Below are positions 52,613 to 61,494 of a stretch of 64,000 bases of DNA, one piece after another. The notes under the pieces are model-generated. The model saw only the letters and a list, made by a program, of their open reading frames with translations, was not told the origin of the DNA and ran no database searches. The stretch's first letter is position 1, and every line of letters starts with the position of its first letter. A program made the translations under genes and the position numbers. Source of the stretch: Halostagnicola sp. A-GB9-2 (GTDB lineage: Archaea; Halobacteriota; Halobacteria; Halobacteriales; Natrialbaceae); the NCBI RefSeq assembly GCF_030068615.1, contig NZ_JASJOC010000001.1, positions 937,045-1,001,044 on the forward strand, written 5' to 3'.

Positions 52613-53041
52613 TCAGACGTTCGGACCGACTGTCAGCACGGGGGTAGACGCCGACCGGACGACGCGCTGGGAGACGCTCCCGACGACGTTGTTCTCGTAG
52701 TCGTCGCCGCTGGTCCCCATCACGATGAGATCGGTATCGTGCTCGTCTGCGTACTCGAGAATGCACTCAGCTGGATGACCGGTTTCGATGGTCGTCTCGG
52801 TCTCGAGACCGCGCTCGGTCGCCAGCGTCGCCGCTCGATCGATCGCCTCGAGCGCGTTCTCCTCGAGATCCGTGCGCACACCCTCGACCCGGTCGTCATC
52901 GAGGACCAGAAAGGCTCGATCGTCGACGACCGAGAAGACGTGAAGCGCGGCGTTGCGCGTTTGGGCGACGTCGACGGCGTGTTCGGCGACGGTCGCACTG
53001 TGGTCGCTTCCGTCGGTAGGAAAGAGGATCGTCTCGTACAT
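52613..53041 (-). CDS. UspA universal stress protein
   Basis: 142 residues, single Usp domain. ETILFPTDGSDHSATVAEHAV at the start (split), and the ATP-binding loop G-T-S-G-D-D-Y-E-N-N-V-V-G-S-V-S-Q-R-V (about 112-130), close to the G-x2-G-x9-G-S/T consensus of ATP-binding Usps. Regulatory or stress role. Confidence 0.92.
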   Translation of the reverse strand: MYETILFPTDGSDHSATVAEHAVDVAQTRNAALHVFSVVDDRAFLVLDDDRVEGVRTDLEENALEAIDRAATLATERGLETETTIETGHPAECILEYADEHDTDLIVMGTSGDDYENNVVGSVSQRVVRSASTPVLTVGPNV

Positions 53042-53147
53042 CAGGTAACTCTCTGGGGCGGGAGGAAAAAGAACTTCTCCATCCGGTTTGCTGGGATGGG
53101 TTCCTCAGCCGGTTGGGCCGATCGACGACAGGGTCGAAACGGTCGCC

Positions 53148-53393
53148 TCAGCGTTCCGGCTTCCAGCTGAGCTGAATGTCGACGGTCTCTCGCTGGCCGC
53201 GAATCATCGACGATTGTTCGACGACGTCGATCGAGACGGAGACGTCTTCGGGCGGGTGAAGCGTAACCGTCTTGTTTCCGACGCTGACGGCGACGTCTTC
53301 GCTTCCCTGTTCGAACTCCTCGGCAAGTTTGGTAAGGTACGCTCCAATTTCTTGCCGTGGCATCGTCTCGTCGGCTGTCGTTCGTTGAGCCAT
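53148..53393 (-). CDS. Amphi-Trp domain protein
   Basis: 81 residues. The short beta-rich domain with RQEIGAYLTKLAEEFEQG, LHPPEDVSVSIDV and final IQLSWKP matches the amphi-Trp domain common in haloarchaea and some bacteria, of unknown function. Confidence 0.85.
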   Translation of the reverse strand: MAQRTTADETMPRQEIGAYLTKLAEEFEQGSEDVAVSVGNKTVTLHPPEDVSVSIDVVEQSSMIRGQRETVDIQLSWKPER

Positions 53394-53565
53394 GTCCCGT
53401 CATCAGACGGAGCCCGCAAAAGTATGGACCGCGAACAGGCCACTAACAACTGATTACGATCTCGCAAAGTGTCCGACGCGACACACCGTCGCGTGGCTCG
53501 TTCGTCGTCTGTGACTCGAGGCGGAACGAGTGGGTTTTTGACTACAGGGCGGATAGCCGGCTACA

Positions 53566-54408
53566 ATGGAGGTCGAGGACGAAGTCGCGGTCGGGATCGT
53601 CGCCCAGCGAGACAACGACCGAGCGCAGTCGCTCGCGGCGCAACTTGTGGAGGCCCTCGAGAGCGACGACGTCCGCGTCGTCGTCGACGACGAAACTGGA
53701 CAGACGATCGGCGAAGACTGCGTGGCAGTCGCGGAGATGAACGCGTTCGATCTGGTCGTCAGCATCGGCGGCGACGGAACGCTCCTGTTCGTCGCCCGCG
53801 AGGCCAGCGACGCGCCCATCGTCGGGGTCAACCTGGGCGAAGTCGGCTTTCTCAACGCCGTGCCCCCGGAGAACGCGGTCGAAGCGGTCACGTCCCTCGT
53901 CGCCGAGCGCCGGGAGACGGGATCGGTCAGCGGCCGAGACGTGAAACGGCTCCGCGCCAGCGGCGAAGGGTGGACGCTCGAGCCGGCGCTCAACGAAGTG
54001 GTTGTTCACGGCCCGAAACGAGGGAGCGGCGGCGGGGCGACGATCGATATTCGCGTCGACGGCCAGCAGTACGCCCGAAGCCACGCCGACGGCGTCCTCG
54101 TTGCGACCCCGACGGGATCGACGGCGTACAACCTGAGCGAGGGCGGGCCCCTGATTCGACCGTCGGTCGACGCCCTCATCGTCACCCAGATGGCCGCGAC
54201 CGAGCCGATGCCGCCGCTGGTGATCGACAACACGAGCGAACTCACGCTCACCGTTCGCGACGCCGAGACGGCCTACGCGATCAGCGACGGGCGCAACAGA
54301 CAACGACTCGAGCCGCCGACAACGGTTACGGTGACCACCGCCGACGATCCGGTGACGCTCGCGGGCCCGCCCGTGAACTTCTTCGAAGCCCTCGAGAAGC
54401 TCGGATAG
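53566..54408 (+). CDS. nadK: NAD kinase
   Basis: 280 residues. The GGDGT motif (about 68-72), NLGEVGFLN (about 88-96), and the T-P-T-G-S-T-A-Y-N-L-S-x-G-G-P block (about 182-196) are all present. Makes NADP from NAD with ATP or polyphosphate. Links to pncB, nicotinamidase and nadE elsewhere in the window. Confidence 0.95.
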   Translation: MEVEDEVAVGIVAQRDNDRAQSLAAQLVEALESDDVRVVVDDETGQTIGEDCVAVAEMNAFDLVVSIGGDGTLLFVAREASDAPIVGVNLGEVGFLNAVPPENAVEAVTSLVAERRETGSVSGRDVKRLRASGEGWTLEPALNEVVVHGPKRGSGGGATIDIRVDGQQYARSHADGVLVATPTGSTAYNLSEGGPLIRPSVDALIVTQMAATEPMPPLVIDNTSELTLTVRDAETAYAISDGRNRQRLEPPTTVTVTTADDPVTLAGPPVNFFEALEKLG

Positions 54409-54436
54409 CAGGAGCTTCGGGAAGTTGAAAGGATAG

Positions 54437-55063
54437 CTACGTTTCTTCGACGAGTTGAGCGAGGTGTTCCGGCGGAAGCGCACCGCTCGCCGCGTTTCCG
54501 TCGGCAACGAACGTCGGCACGCCGGTGATCCGTTGTCGTGACGCTTGATCGAACCGATCCTCGAGTTCTGCCCGTAGCTCATCGTCGTCGACCGCGGCAC
54601 GAATTTCGTCGGGAGGGAGGTCGACATCTTCTGCGAGATCCGCGAGAACGGTTACGTCGCCGATGTCGCGTTCGTCCTTCCAGAGCGCGTCGAAGACGGC
54701 CCGATCGAACGCCTCCCACTGCTCGGGATACTCGTCCTGGACGTACCACGACGCCATCTGTGCCGGCAACGAGTCGACTTCGATCGCGAGTTCCTGTGCC
54801 ATCTCGACGTCGTACTCGTCCTGCAGTCGCCGAACGTTCTGTTTGGCCTGTTCGAAGTAGGCGTCGTCTTTCCCGTCGTCGGCCGAGCGATCGATCGAGC
54901 CGTCGGGGTTGCGTTTGCCCCGGCGGAGGTCGAACGGATGCCACTGGATCTCGAGTGGGTCCTCGCGGCGCTCGCGATACCGCTCGAGCGAGGCCTTCCC
55001 GAGGTAACAGAACGGGCAGACGTAATCGGAGTAGACGGTCAATCGATCCGCGGTGTCGGACAT
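54437..55063 (-). CDS. DsbA/FrnE family oxidoreductase
   Basis: 208 residues. Thioredoxin-fold DsbA type with active site DYVCPFCYLGK (about 13-23, C-P-F-C) and later G-V-P-T-F-V near the cis-Pro (about 181-186). FrnE-like size; no signal peptide, so cytosolic. Thiol-disulfide or protective role under stress. Convergent with nadK. Confidence 0.9.
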   Translation of the reverse strand: MSDTADRLTVYSDYVCPFCYLGKASLERYRERREDPLEIQWHPFDLRRGKRNPDGSIDRSADDGKDDAYFEQAKQNVRRLQDEYDVEMAQELAIEVDSLPAQMASWYVQDEYPEQWEAFDRAVFDALWKDERDIGDVTVLADLAEDVDLPPDEIRAAVDDDELRAELEDRFDQASRQRITGVPTFVADGNAASGALPPEHLAQLVEET

Positions 55064-55239
55064 ACCCGTGGTAACGGCCCGCCACGGAAAAGTCGATAGC
55101 TCCCGGAACCCGCTTCGGTTGTGAGGGCGTGCTCTCTCGAGCGGGAGAACAACTCAACGGTCTGTTGGCCAGGAGCGACCACACAAATCCACCAGAAGCG
55201 ATCAACGCCCTATCCGTTAGAATCGGGGAGGAAAACGCG

Positions 55240-56022
55240 TCAATTCTCGGTCGAATCGGGACCAGTCGAATCACTGTCGTTCGATCCATCAGCCATCGAT
55301 TCAACCGACTCCTCGTCGGAATCTGCAGTCGCCTCGGGCAAGTTCGGGTCCCGCCACGGGTTTCGGCCGTACGCCGGGAGTTCGTCCTCAAGTTGGCCTT
55401 TGAGAACGCGGCGAAGCCGATTGAGGGAGGTCGTATCGAGGCCGTGCTCGGTGGCAAGGCGCTCGAACGTCGGTTCGTCGGTGATGTCGTGAGCGCGATA
55501 CTGGCCGAACAGTTCGTCCATCCGTTCGGCCGAGAGCTCCGACGCGTCGAGGTCGTCCAGTCCGAAATAGGCCTGGCGGTCGAGGTCGACGACGTGGCGA
55601 ATAGTGACGAGTGCGACCTTCGGAATAGCGCGCTGGCTGCCGAACTCCGTTAGGTCGATTTCGTCCATCACGCCGAGCGCGAGATCTCGTTGCCACGGCG
55701 TCACCTCGAGGGCGTTACACAGCGCCTGGGTCGTCCGCAGTCGATCGAGGCGGTGAGCGCGTTCGCTGTATCCGGGCGTCGCGCCGTGTTGTTCGTCGTG
55801 GAGTCGACGAACGCGATCCGAGAGCTCCGCCTCGGGAGACTCAGCTCGGCCGATAACGGTCGCACTCGGCGTGACGACGCCCCACTGGCGCACCGATGCG
55901 TCACGCTGGAGGGCCGCTCGAGAGACCGATCCCGCACCGGCGCGGCTCTCGAGGTCGCGTTGCGGGGCGTGCTCGACGGTTCCGGGTCGCTGGAGGCGCG
56001 TTCCGGAGTCGCCTTCGTGCAT
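55240..56022 (-). CDS. Haloarchaeal DNA-directed RNA polymerase subunit epsilon
   Basis: 260 residues. The central part, GVVTPSATVIGRAE and YSERAHRLDRLRTTQALCNAL followed by TPWQRDLALGVMDEIDLTEF, is what I recall for the haloarchaeal subunit epsilon, an all-alpha protein with cyclin-like repeats similar to TFB cores. C-terminal low-complexity acidic tail (about 230-260). One copy of a 36-nt repeat, with a TTTAAG TATA-like part, lies 152 nt upstream. Identity is from memory; a TFB-related factor is the alternative. Confidence 0.7.
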   Translation of the reverse strand: MHEGDSGTRLQRPGTVEHAPQRDLESRAGAGSVSRAALQRDASVRQWGVVTPSATVIGRAESPEAELSDRVRRLHDEQHGATPGYSERAHRLDRLRTTQALCNALEVTPWQRDLALGVMDEIDLTEFGSQRAIPKVALVTIRHVVDLDRQAYFGLDDLDASELSAERMDELFGQYRAHDITDEPTFERLATEHGLDTTSLNRLRRVLKGQLEDELPAYGRNPWRDPNLPEATADSDEESVESMADGSNDSDSTGPDSTEN

Positions 56023-56173
56023 CTCGTTCGTGGCTCACACGTAGAGAGGGAAAAACCCTCGCTCGAATCGGTGAAAATATCACTCGAATTATACTACCGG
56101 TTGACTAGTGTACGAAGCCAGGCAAACGGCTCTGCAACGCAACTGCTCGAGGAGTAACGGTCGCGAAAAGCTC

Positions 56174-56209
56174 TTCGTATCTTCACCTTGTGACGAGAAG
56201 CACTTAAAG
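56174..56209 (-). repeat. 36-nt repeat, copy 1 (promoter candidate)
   Basis: 35 of 36 positions match the copy at 58248-58283; the single difference is G at 56191 -> T or A alignment position near the middle (G here, A in copy 2). On the minus strand it begins CTTTAAGTGCTTC, a TATA-like start. It lies between the CARF-like gene and the RNA polymerase epsilon gene. Confidence 0.85.
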
Positions 56210-56280
56210 GATCCGCGCTCGCTCGGGTGGACAGCAAACGACTCTCGAAGGATGCGTACTCGCCCGCCCACTACTGGGCG

Positions 56281-57072
56281 CTACTCGATACGAAGGTGCG
56301 CAATGCGAAATCGAAACGCTCGAAGAACGTTCTGTCCGCCGTCCGACAGCGTCGCGTACTTCTTCCGGCCGATCTTCTCGAGAGCGATATACTTCTGCTC
56401 TAGAAGCGGGTCTACCACGTGACGGTCCAGAAGTCTGTAGTAGCCTTTCCGCGTCGTCGCTTCGGATTCGGCGATGAACGGAAACTCGTGAGCCAGCGCA
56501 AATTCGATGAGTTCGCCCTTGTTGACGCCTCGATAGCGTCCGTTGGTGTCTTCGGTCGTGTTCGTGTCGATATACTCCAAGAAAGCGAGATGAACGTCCG
56601 ACGGTCGATCGATGGGATACTGCGGCAGTTCGAAGATTTCGTCGACCTCGTCGTGAAGCGGCTCGTCGGGAAACTTCTCCGCCTCCGGTTCGTACGACGG
56701 CCGAGCGTAAATCGGCCGTGCCCCGGTGGCCATGCAGGCGATCATTCCCGCGACGGCGGTGATCTTGCTCCCGCCGGAGAGATTAACGAACACCTCTTGT
56801 TCGGAGTAATCCGTAATCGCCTTCGAAATCGTCCCGAGCGTGTCGTACAGATCGAAGATGTCGCACGTTCGTCGGTCGACCTCGAGTCGGTCGTTTTCCG
56901 CTAACTCCTCCAAAAACGCCTGAATAAACGCGATCTCGTGATCGCTTCCCGGATATTCTACCGGGACGACGATATCGGCGTTCCACCGAATAATGGGCTC
57001 TTTCAACCGCGCATACTCGAACCCGATCGGGACGACATGAACTCGGCTGCGGACGGGTGAGTCGTGACTCAT
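56281..57072 (-). CDS. CARF-like winged-helix regulator (DUF6293 / HFX_2341 family)
   Basis: 263 residues. A Rossmann-like N-terminal half opens VHVVPIGFEYARLKEPI, and the ligand-pocket segment FVNLSGGSKITAVAGMIA (about 90-107) is the CARF-type glycine-rich loop. The C-terminal half (about 180-263) is a winged helix with TTRKGYYRLLDRHVV. The architecture is that of Csa3-like regulators, but no CRISPR-Cas gene is in the window. It could respond to cyclic oligonucleotides or another nucleotide. Confidence 0.8.
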   Translation of the reverse strand: MSHDSPVRSRVHVVPIGFEYARLKEPIIRWNADIVVPVEYPGSDHEIAFIQAFLEELAENDRLEVDRRTCDIFDLYDTLGTISKAITDYSEQEVFVNLSGGSKITAVAGMIACMATGARPIYARPSYEPEAEKFPDEPLHDEVDEIFELPQYPIDRPSDVHLAFLEYIDTNTTEDTNGRYRGVNKGELIEFALAHEFPFIAESEATTRKGYYRLLDRHVVDPLLEQKYIALEKIGRKKYATLSDGGQNVLRAFRFRIAHLRIE

Positions 57073-57120
57073 GGTCGTAGTTACGGTCGAGGACGCGTAT
57101 AGTATCGATACCCGTTACTG

Positions 57121-58041
57121 TTAGTTCGCCAGTTGCACGAGCAACGCGCCGATCATCACGACGGCCAATCCGAGAATATCCGTCAACGTGAGCGTCTCGT
57201 CGAGAAATACCCACCCGAAAACGGCGATCTGTGCGAGCATCGTGTTCGCAATCACGCTCGATTCCGTCGCAGAGAGGGTCTGAAGCGTTCGGTTCCAGAG
57301 CGTGAACGCGAATGCCGTATTGATGACGGCGAGCCACAGAACGATGAGCCAGTTGTGGAAACTCAAGGGCGGGAGTCCCTGCACGACGACGCCGGTTCCG
57401 AGAAGGATCCCCGCCCCGAAACCCATACTGACGGTAGTGACGGTGAGCGCCGAGAGCGCCCCGTCACGGTTTGCGTCTCGGCCCAGGATTGCCCCAATCG
57501 AGTTCGAAAAGAGGCCGACCACCATGATAGCCAGGCCGACCAACGTGAGCGTTTCGAACGCGAATGGCCAGAAATAGAACGCAACGCCGACGAACAACAG
57601 GCACAGCCACAACCACTGCCGGCTCGAGGTTCGCTCACCGAGGAGCGGGACACTTAGGAGGGCGACGACGACGGGCGTGAACGTCAAAAGGAGGCTGACG
57701 GTCGCTGCGTTCAGATACTGGAGAGCGACGAACTGTGCACCCTGCGTGACGGCATACATGAAGACGCCGAGCACCAGAAGTACACCGACTTCCCGCCGTT
57801 CGAGAGCACGAACGGACTGATATCCGCCCCCGCGTAGAAAGAACGGAAGCAAGACGATCGCTGCAATACCGTAGCGCAACCCCGCAAAGGTCACCGCCGG
57901 AATCTCTTCGAGGCCGATCGTGATCAGAACGTACGAGGACGACCAGAGAACGGTAACCAGTAGCGCTTCCAGAACGGCTCGAGTCCGTCTCGAGGCGAAC
58001 GGAACTGAAATGCGACACTCACTCCCTGGCTGATTTCCCAT
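57121..58041 (-). CDS. EamA/DMT family transporter
   Basis: 306 residues, ten helices in two EamA repeats. W-S-S-S-Y-V-L-I and F-A-G-L-R-Y in repeat one, and F-A-F-T-L-W-N-R-x-L-Q near 235 then L-D-E-T-L-T in repeat two are typical. Exports metabolites or drugs; substrate unknown. It starts 207 nt from copy 2 of the 36-nt repeat. Confidence 0.9.
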   Translation of the reverse strand: MGNQPGSECRISVPFASRRTRAVLEALLVTVLWSSSYVLITIGLEEIPAVTFAGLRYGIAAIVLLPFFLRGGGYQSVRALERREVGVLLVLGVFMYAVTQGAQFVALQYLNAATVSLLLTFTPVVVALLSVPLLGERTSSRQWLWLCLLFVGVAFYFWPFAFETLTLVGLAIMVVGLFSNSIGAILGRDANRDGALSALTVTTVSMGFGAGILLGTGVVVQGLPPLSFHNWLIVLWLAVINTAFAFTLWNRTLQTLSATESSVIANTMLAQIAVFGWVFLDETLTLTDILGLAVVMIGALLVQLAN

Positions 58042-58381
58042 CGAGAAATGACTGGGGTCACACGATGGTAACAGTACATCCGTAACTATCGTTACTATCG
58101 AATCGCAGGGATCATCGCCGACGGGTTCCTTGAGTTCGGAGACGTTCCTCGATCTCCGAGATTATACGCCCGTCGTACAGTGGACATATCGAACGCACGA
58201 AGGTGAGTATGGTTCGGCAATAAAACGAATACGAAGGAGGGTCGCCGTTCGTATCTTCACCTTATGACGAGAAGCACTTAAAGAGATGCGATAGTGGTTC
58301 CGCGCAGTCGAGGAGTCGGGAGACCGAGCCTCGAATCGAACCGACCACCGCGTATTTGTTCGGCGGCCGAGTCCTCCCGGT
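58042..58381. other. Divergent intergenic region containing repeat copy 2
   Basis: 340 nt between the EamA gene (minus) and the CMD gene (plus). Apart from the 36-nt repeat nothing else is recognised. GAATACGAAGGAGG (58227-58240) and TTCGTATC (58248-58255) contain an inverted TTCGTA/TACGAA pair on the left side of the repeat. Confidence 0.5.
58248..58283. repeat. 36-nt repeat, copy 2
   Basis: Matches 56174-56209 at 35 of 36 positions. Lies 207 nt upstream of the EamA start on the minus strand and 99 nt upstream of the CMD start on the plus strand. The CTTTAAGT / ACTTAAAG end is nearly symmetrical, so the direction cannot be fixed. Confidence 0.85.
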
Positions 58382-58954
58382 ATGACGCGATTCGATCCCG
58401 TCGACCCGGAGGAGCTTCCGGCCGAGAAGCGCTCGCTACTCGAGACGTTCTCGAATTCGGACGCCGAAGCCGACCACTCGCTTTCGGGGGGCACGCTGAA
58501 CGTCTACCGAACGCTGGGAAGAAACGTCGACCTCCTCGAGGGATTCCGCGAGTATCTCTCGACAGTCTGGCACCAGAGCGGGCTCACCCCCCACGAGCGT
58601 GAACTCGTTATTCTGACGACGGCAGCACAGACCGAATCCGCCTACGAGTGGCATCAGCACGTCCGAGTCGCTCTTGACGAAGGAATGTTGCCCGAAACGA
58701 TACTCGCCGTTTCGCGCGGGCGCCACGACGCGCTCGAGGACGAACACGCCGCGATCGTCGAGTATGTCGAACAGTTCGTCGACGGGCAAGTCGAGGACCC
58801 AACCCACGAGCGGGTCGCGACTCACTACGCCGACGAGGTGATCCTGGGCATTGGAGTGCTCGCAGGGAATTACCTCGGGCTCGCGCACGTACTCGAGGCG
58901 CTCGAGGTCGAAACCGAACAGGAGTTCGTCGGCTGGGATCTCGAGAATTTGTAG
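58382..58954 (+). CDS. Carboxymuconolactone decarboxylase-like (AhpD-fold) protein
   Basis: 190 residues, all helical. The central R-E-L-V-I-L-T-T-A-A-Q-T-E-S-A-Y-E-W-H-Q-H segment (about 79-99) is the CMD family core, with His but no C-x-x-C, so peroxidase activity is unlikely. A second similar helix pair (about 150-175) completes the fold. Role unknown, perhaps ring-opening hydrolysis or decarboxylation. Confidence 0.85.
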   Translation: MTRFDPVDPEELPAEKRSLLETFSNSDAEADHSLSGGTLNVYRTLGRNVDLLEGFREYLSTVWHQSGLTPHERELVILTTAAQTESAYEWHQHVRVALDEGMLPETILAVSRGRHDALEDEHAAIVEYVEQFVDGQVEDPTHERVATHYADEVILGIGVLAGNYLGLAHVLEALEVETEQEFVGWDLENL

Positions 58955-59275
58955 TATTTTGTTCGATCCCCAATACGGTCCGAGTACGGGTTCCAAAGTG
59001 GTTTGGGAACACCGATATGAGTGCCGGGTTAGTATACGAAGATACGGCAGGAAGCCACATCATCATCATCGCAGTATGCACAAAGCATCTTCCTGCCTGC
59101 GTATCCCCATCTTCTGGACGACAGACTACCTCTCGAGACGAGCGTCTGGTCGCCGACCAACTCGTAGAGCGTCTGTCTCCAAATTAATTCGACTTGAGTA
59201 GAACGCCGTAGTGAGAACTAACCAGATACCGGATCACAGGTCGGTAGAGCGGCTGGCATTGAGGGCGAACATCGC
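58955..59275. other. Intergenic stretch with an imperfect inverted repeat
   Basis: GATACGGCAGGAAG (about 59040-59053) is nearly complementary to CTTCCTGCCTGCGTATC (about 59089-59105), with a few extra bases, around a 35-nt loop. The gap could hold a decayed small mobile element or a terminator. Nothing else stands out. Confidence 0.4.
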
Positions 59276-59812
59276 CTATGAGTCGGTTTGTCCATCGGAG
59301 TCGGACCCCTCCCTATTCCGTTCGACCGCCGCAATCGTCCGTCGCTGGGATTCGTCGTAGGAGTCACCAAGTGCAATCAGGAATCCGACGATGGCCGTTA
59401 CGAGTGCAACTGCCCCGACTGCGACGACGGCGACCGAAAGGATCGTTCCCGAGAGGACCTGTGCCGAGGTCAAGAGCGAAACTGCGGTTACGGCCGCGAT
59501 AAGCGCTAAAAGCCGGCCGATCCGACCGGAATCGATCCCGTCGCTGGATTCGTTGTCGCCGATGTCGAGTATCTCGTTGATGATCCCGTTGTACTCATCG
59601 TCGGTCGCGACGTTGCCGAGCGAGTGGATCGAATGAGCGACCCACAGTCCGGCAGTGAAATTGAGCAGCGCAACGAATGAGACGAGACCCACCTGCCCGG
59701 TGATGAATAGGCCAGCAAGAATCGCATTGACGAACGCGATCGCCATGATGCCGTGAATCGCCACTGAACGAGTTCCGAAGTCTTCGAAGAACCGAAGGTG
59801 TGCAACTTTCAT
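59276..59812 (-). CDS. Four-helix membrane protein, unknown
   Basis: 178 residues from ATG 59812 (three more if 59821). Two pairs of helices (about 20-65 and 102-150), a central acidic loop and an acidic hydrophilic tail with R-R-T-I-A-A-V-E-R. Haloarchaeal hypothetical; no motif recognised. Confidence 0.6.
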   Translation of the reverse strand: MKVAHLRFFEDFGTRSVAIHGIMAIAFVNAILAGLFITGQVGLVSFVALLNFTAGLWVAHSIHSLGNVATDDEYNGIINEILDIGDNESSDGIDSGRIGRLLALIAAVTAVSLLTSAQVLSGTILSVAVVAVGAVALVTAIVGFLIALGDSYDESQRRTIAAVERNREGSDSDGQTDS

Positions 59813-59821
59813 TAGTGCCAT

Positions 59822-60406
59822 CTGGCACTGAATGGGGATACTACTGACTCCTTACTATGTTAACGTTCACCAAATTGTGATTGAACGGGCCATCCCACTG
59901 AACTCGATTCCTGAGATTCGTTTATCGTGTCAGCCAATCGTCGTTGAGCGAACCGTCGATTGGGAATATTGACCAGTCTGGGATCACAGTTTGAGGTCAC
60001 TTTGGAGCGTCGACACCGGTTGGAGATCGTTTCCAGCCAGGAACCATGAGCCATTCCAGTGATTAGTAGTCGGGTTGTGCCACCGGACCGATTCTGGTCT
60101 CGAAACTCAATCGACTACTCCTGCAATCGGGTTGGTAGCATTGATAGCCGCAATTGAGCGTAATTGAGGCGTTCATACGAAATAGCACGTACAGGAACAT
60201 CATTCTCGAGGGCTTGGACTGTTGCAATATCCAGAACAATGTGTGTCTCTCGATAATTGACACGGAGCAAATGAGGAACAGCGTTTGACGAACAGAAAGC
60301 GACTTATCTGACAGATAGTTACAGTCCGCTCTCTCTTTGGAGGGGGTGTACACCCGCTGGCAGTCAGTACAGTTACTCGCAGGTGTACACAACCGAGACC
60401 AACAAA
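59822..60406. other. Low-information intergenic region, possible remnants
   Basis: About 585 nt, lower in GC than the genes around. A minus-strand frame at about 60115-60303 translates to protein-like sequence (HIVLDIATVQALENDVPV) but has no start codon and no known family. No RNA gene or intact mobile element is seen. The promoter of the acidic protein gene should lie at the right end. Confidence 0.4.
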
Positions 60407-61129
60407 ATGGCAAACATATCAACACGTGCGATCGCGATCACGATGACACTGATGATGGCGCTGGCAGTGGTAAGCGGTGCCGGCGTTATTGCAACGGACA
60501 CGAACGAAGACTTCGATGAGGACGGCGAAACCATCGAAGATGGCGAAGAGGTAGACGAAGAAGCAAACGAAAGCGACGATGACGGTGTCGAGGATACGTC
60601 CGACAACGTGACGGACAGTGACGATGCGGACGCTGACGACGCCTCCGACGAGGACGACACCAACGACGCGACTGACATCGTCTTCGACAGCGACGAGTAC
60701 ATGAACGAAGATTGTCCTGAAGAAAGGGACATCCTCGGCGATGACGACAACGCTACCGACGATGACAGCTCCGACTCCGGCATCGAATTCGATGATGGCG
60801 ATGACAGCGCCGACAACGTGACAGACAGCGACGGTGCGGACGCTGACAACGCCTCTGAAGATGATGAGGGCGTTGACGATGTCACCGATAGCGACGACGA
60901 AACTGACAACGTCTCCGAGGACGACGACGCGACTGACGACGCCTCGGACAGTGACGAATACGCTGACGAAGACAGTCCTGAAGACGAGGACGATGCGAGC
61001 GATGACGATGCCACCGACTTCGACGATGATGCAACCGAAGACGATGATGCAACCGAAGACGACAGCGACGACGCGACCGCTGACGACGGTGATGTCAGCG
61101 ACACCGACGAGGACGACGAAGACTGCTAG
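60407..61129 (+). CDS. Secreted ultra-acidic low-complexity protein
   Basis: 240 residues from ATG 60407. A Sec-type signal (IAITMTLMMALAVVSGAGV) is followed by about 210 residues in which Asp dominates, with Glu, Ser, Thr, Ala and Asn. Segments D-N-V-T-D-S-D-x-A-D-A-D-x-A-S and S-D-E-Y-x-x-E-D-x-P-E appear twice about 95 residues apart, so the chain is an internal duplication. N-x-T/S sites could be glycosylated. There is one Cys in the middle (EDCPEE) and the chain ends in Cys. Possible roles are calcium or magnesium binding or a surface coat; none is proven. Confidence 0.7.
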   Translation: MANISTRAIAITMTLMMALAVVSGAGVIATDTNEDFDEDGETIEDGEEVDEEANESDDDGVEDTSDNVTDSDDADADDASDEDDTNDATDIVFDSDEYMNEDCPEERDILGDDDNATDDDSSDSGIEFDDGDDSADNVTDSDGADADNASEDDEGVDDVTDSDDETDNVSEDDDATDDASDSDEYADEDSPEDEDDASDDDATDFDDDATEDDDATEDDSDDATADDGDVSDTDEDDEDC

Positions 61130-61494
61130 CGGCACCTGACTCCGTTTACACGGACTCCTATCGACTTTTTCGCACTACAACACCGTCTCCGCTGGGCGTC
61201 AATCACCGACTCCACTGGGCGTGAGTGACAATCGCGTAGTTGAGGAGTGCTCGTTCTGAGTGATAATCGCGTTACCTAATGGTCACTCTCGAGTAATCCC
61301 TGAAGAACAACCACCTTGCGTCCGTCAGAGGTAATCGGTTCGACGTGGTGTCCGAACCACTCGTGAGAAGGGTACGAGTGGAGGGAGCCTAACGCTTGGT
61401 CAAGCCAACCTATATTGAAAATCGACTGTATAGATTCCAGTAATTACATCGACATGTGGAAAACTATTAAGATTACGATCGGCCTACGGATCGT
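61130..61494. other. Intergenic region with degenerate short repeats
   Basis: Near 61183-61230 two 23-nt segments resemble each other (CGTCTCCGCTGGGCGT and CGACTCCACTGGGCGT), and GAGTGACAATCGCG recurs as GAGTGATAATCGCG about 35 nt later. A minus-strand remnant is noted separately. An AT-rich tract at 61415-61475 probably holds the promoter of the binding-protein gene. Confidence 0.5.
61276..61443 (-). pseudogene. Possible C-terminal gene remnant
   Basis: A minus-strand frame without a start, ending at TAG 61276, translates as plausible protein (LHSYPSHEWFGHHVEPITSD then GRKVVVLQG). It has no recognised family. If real, it is the tail of a decayed gene whose front has been lost. Confidence 0.3.

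Noticed and set aside
60063-60425. 120-residue minus-strand open frame
   Set aside because: Cys-rich, poor in acidic residues and unlike haloarchaeal proteins; overlaps the start of the acidic protein gene.
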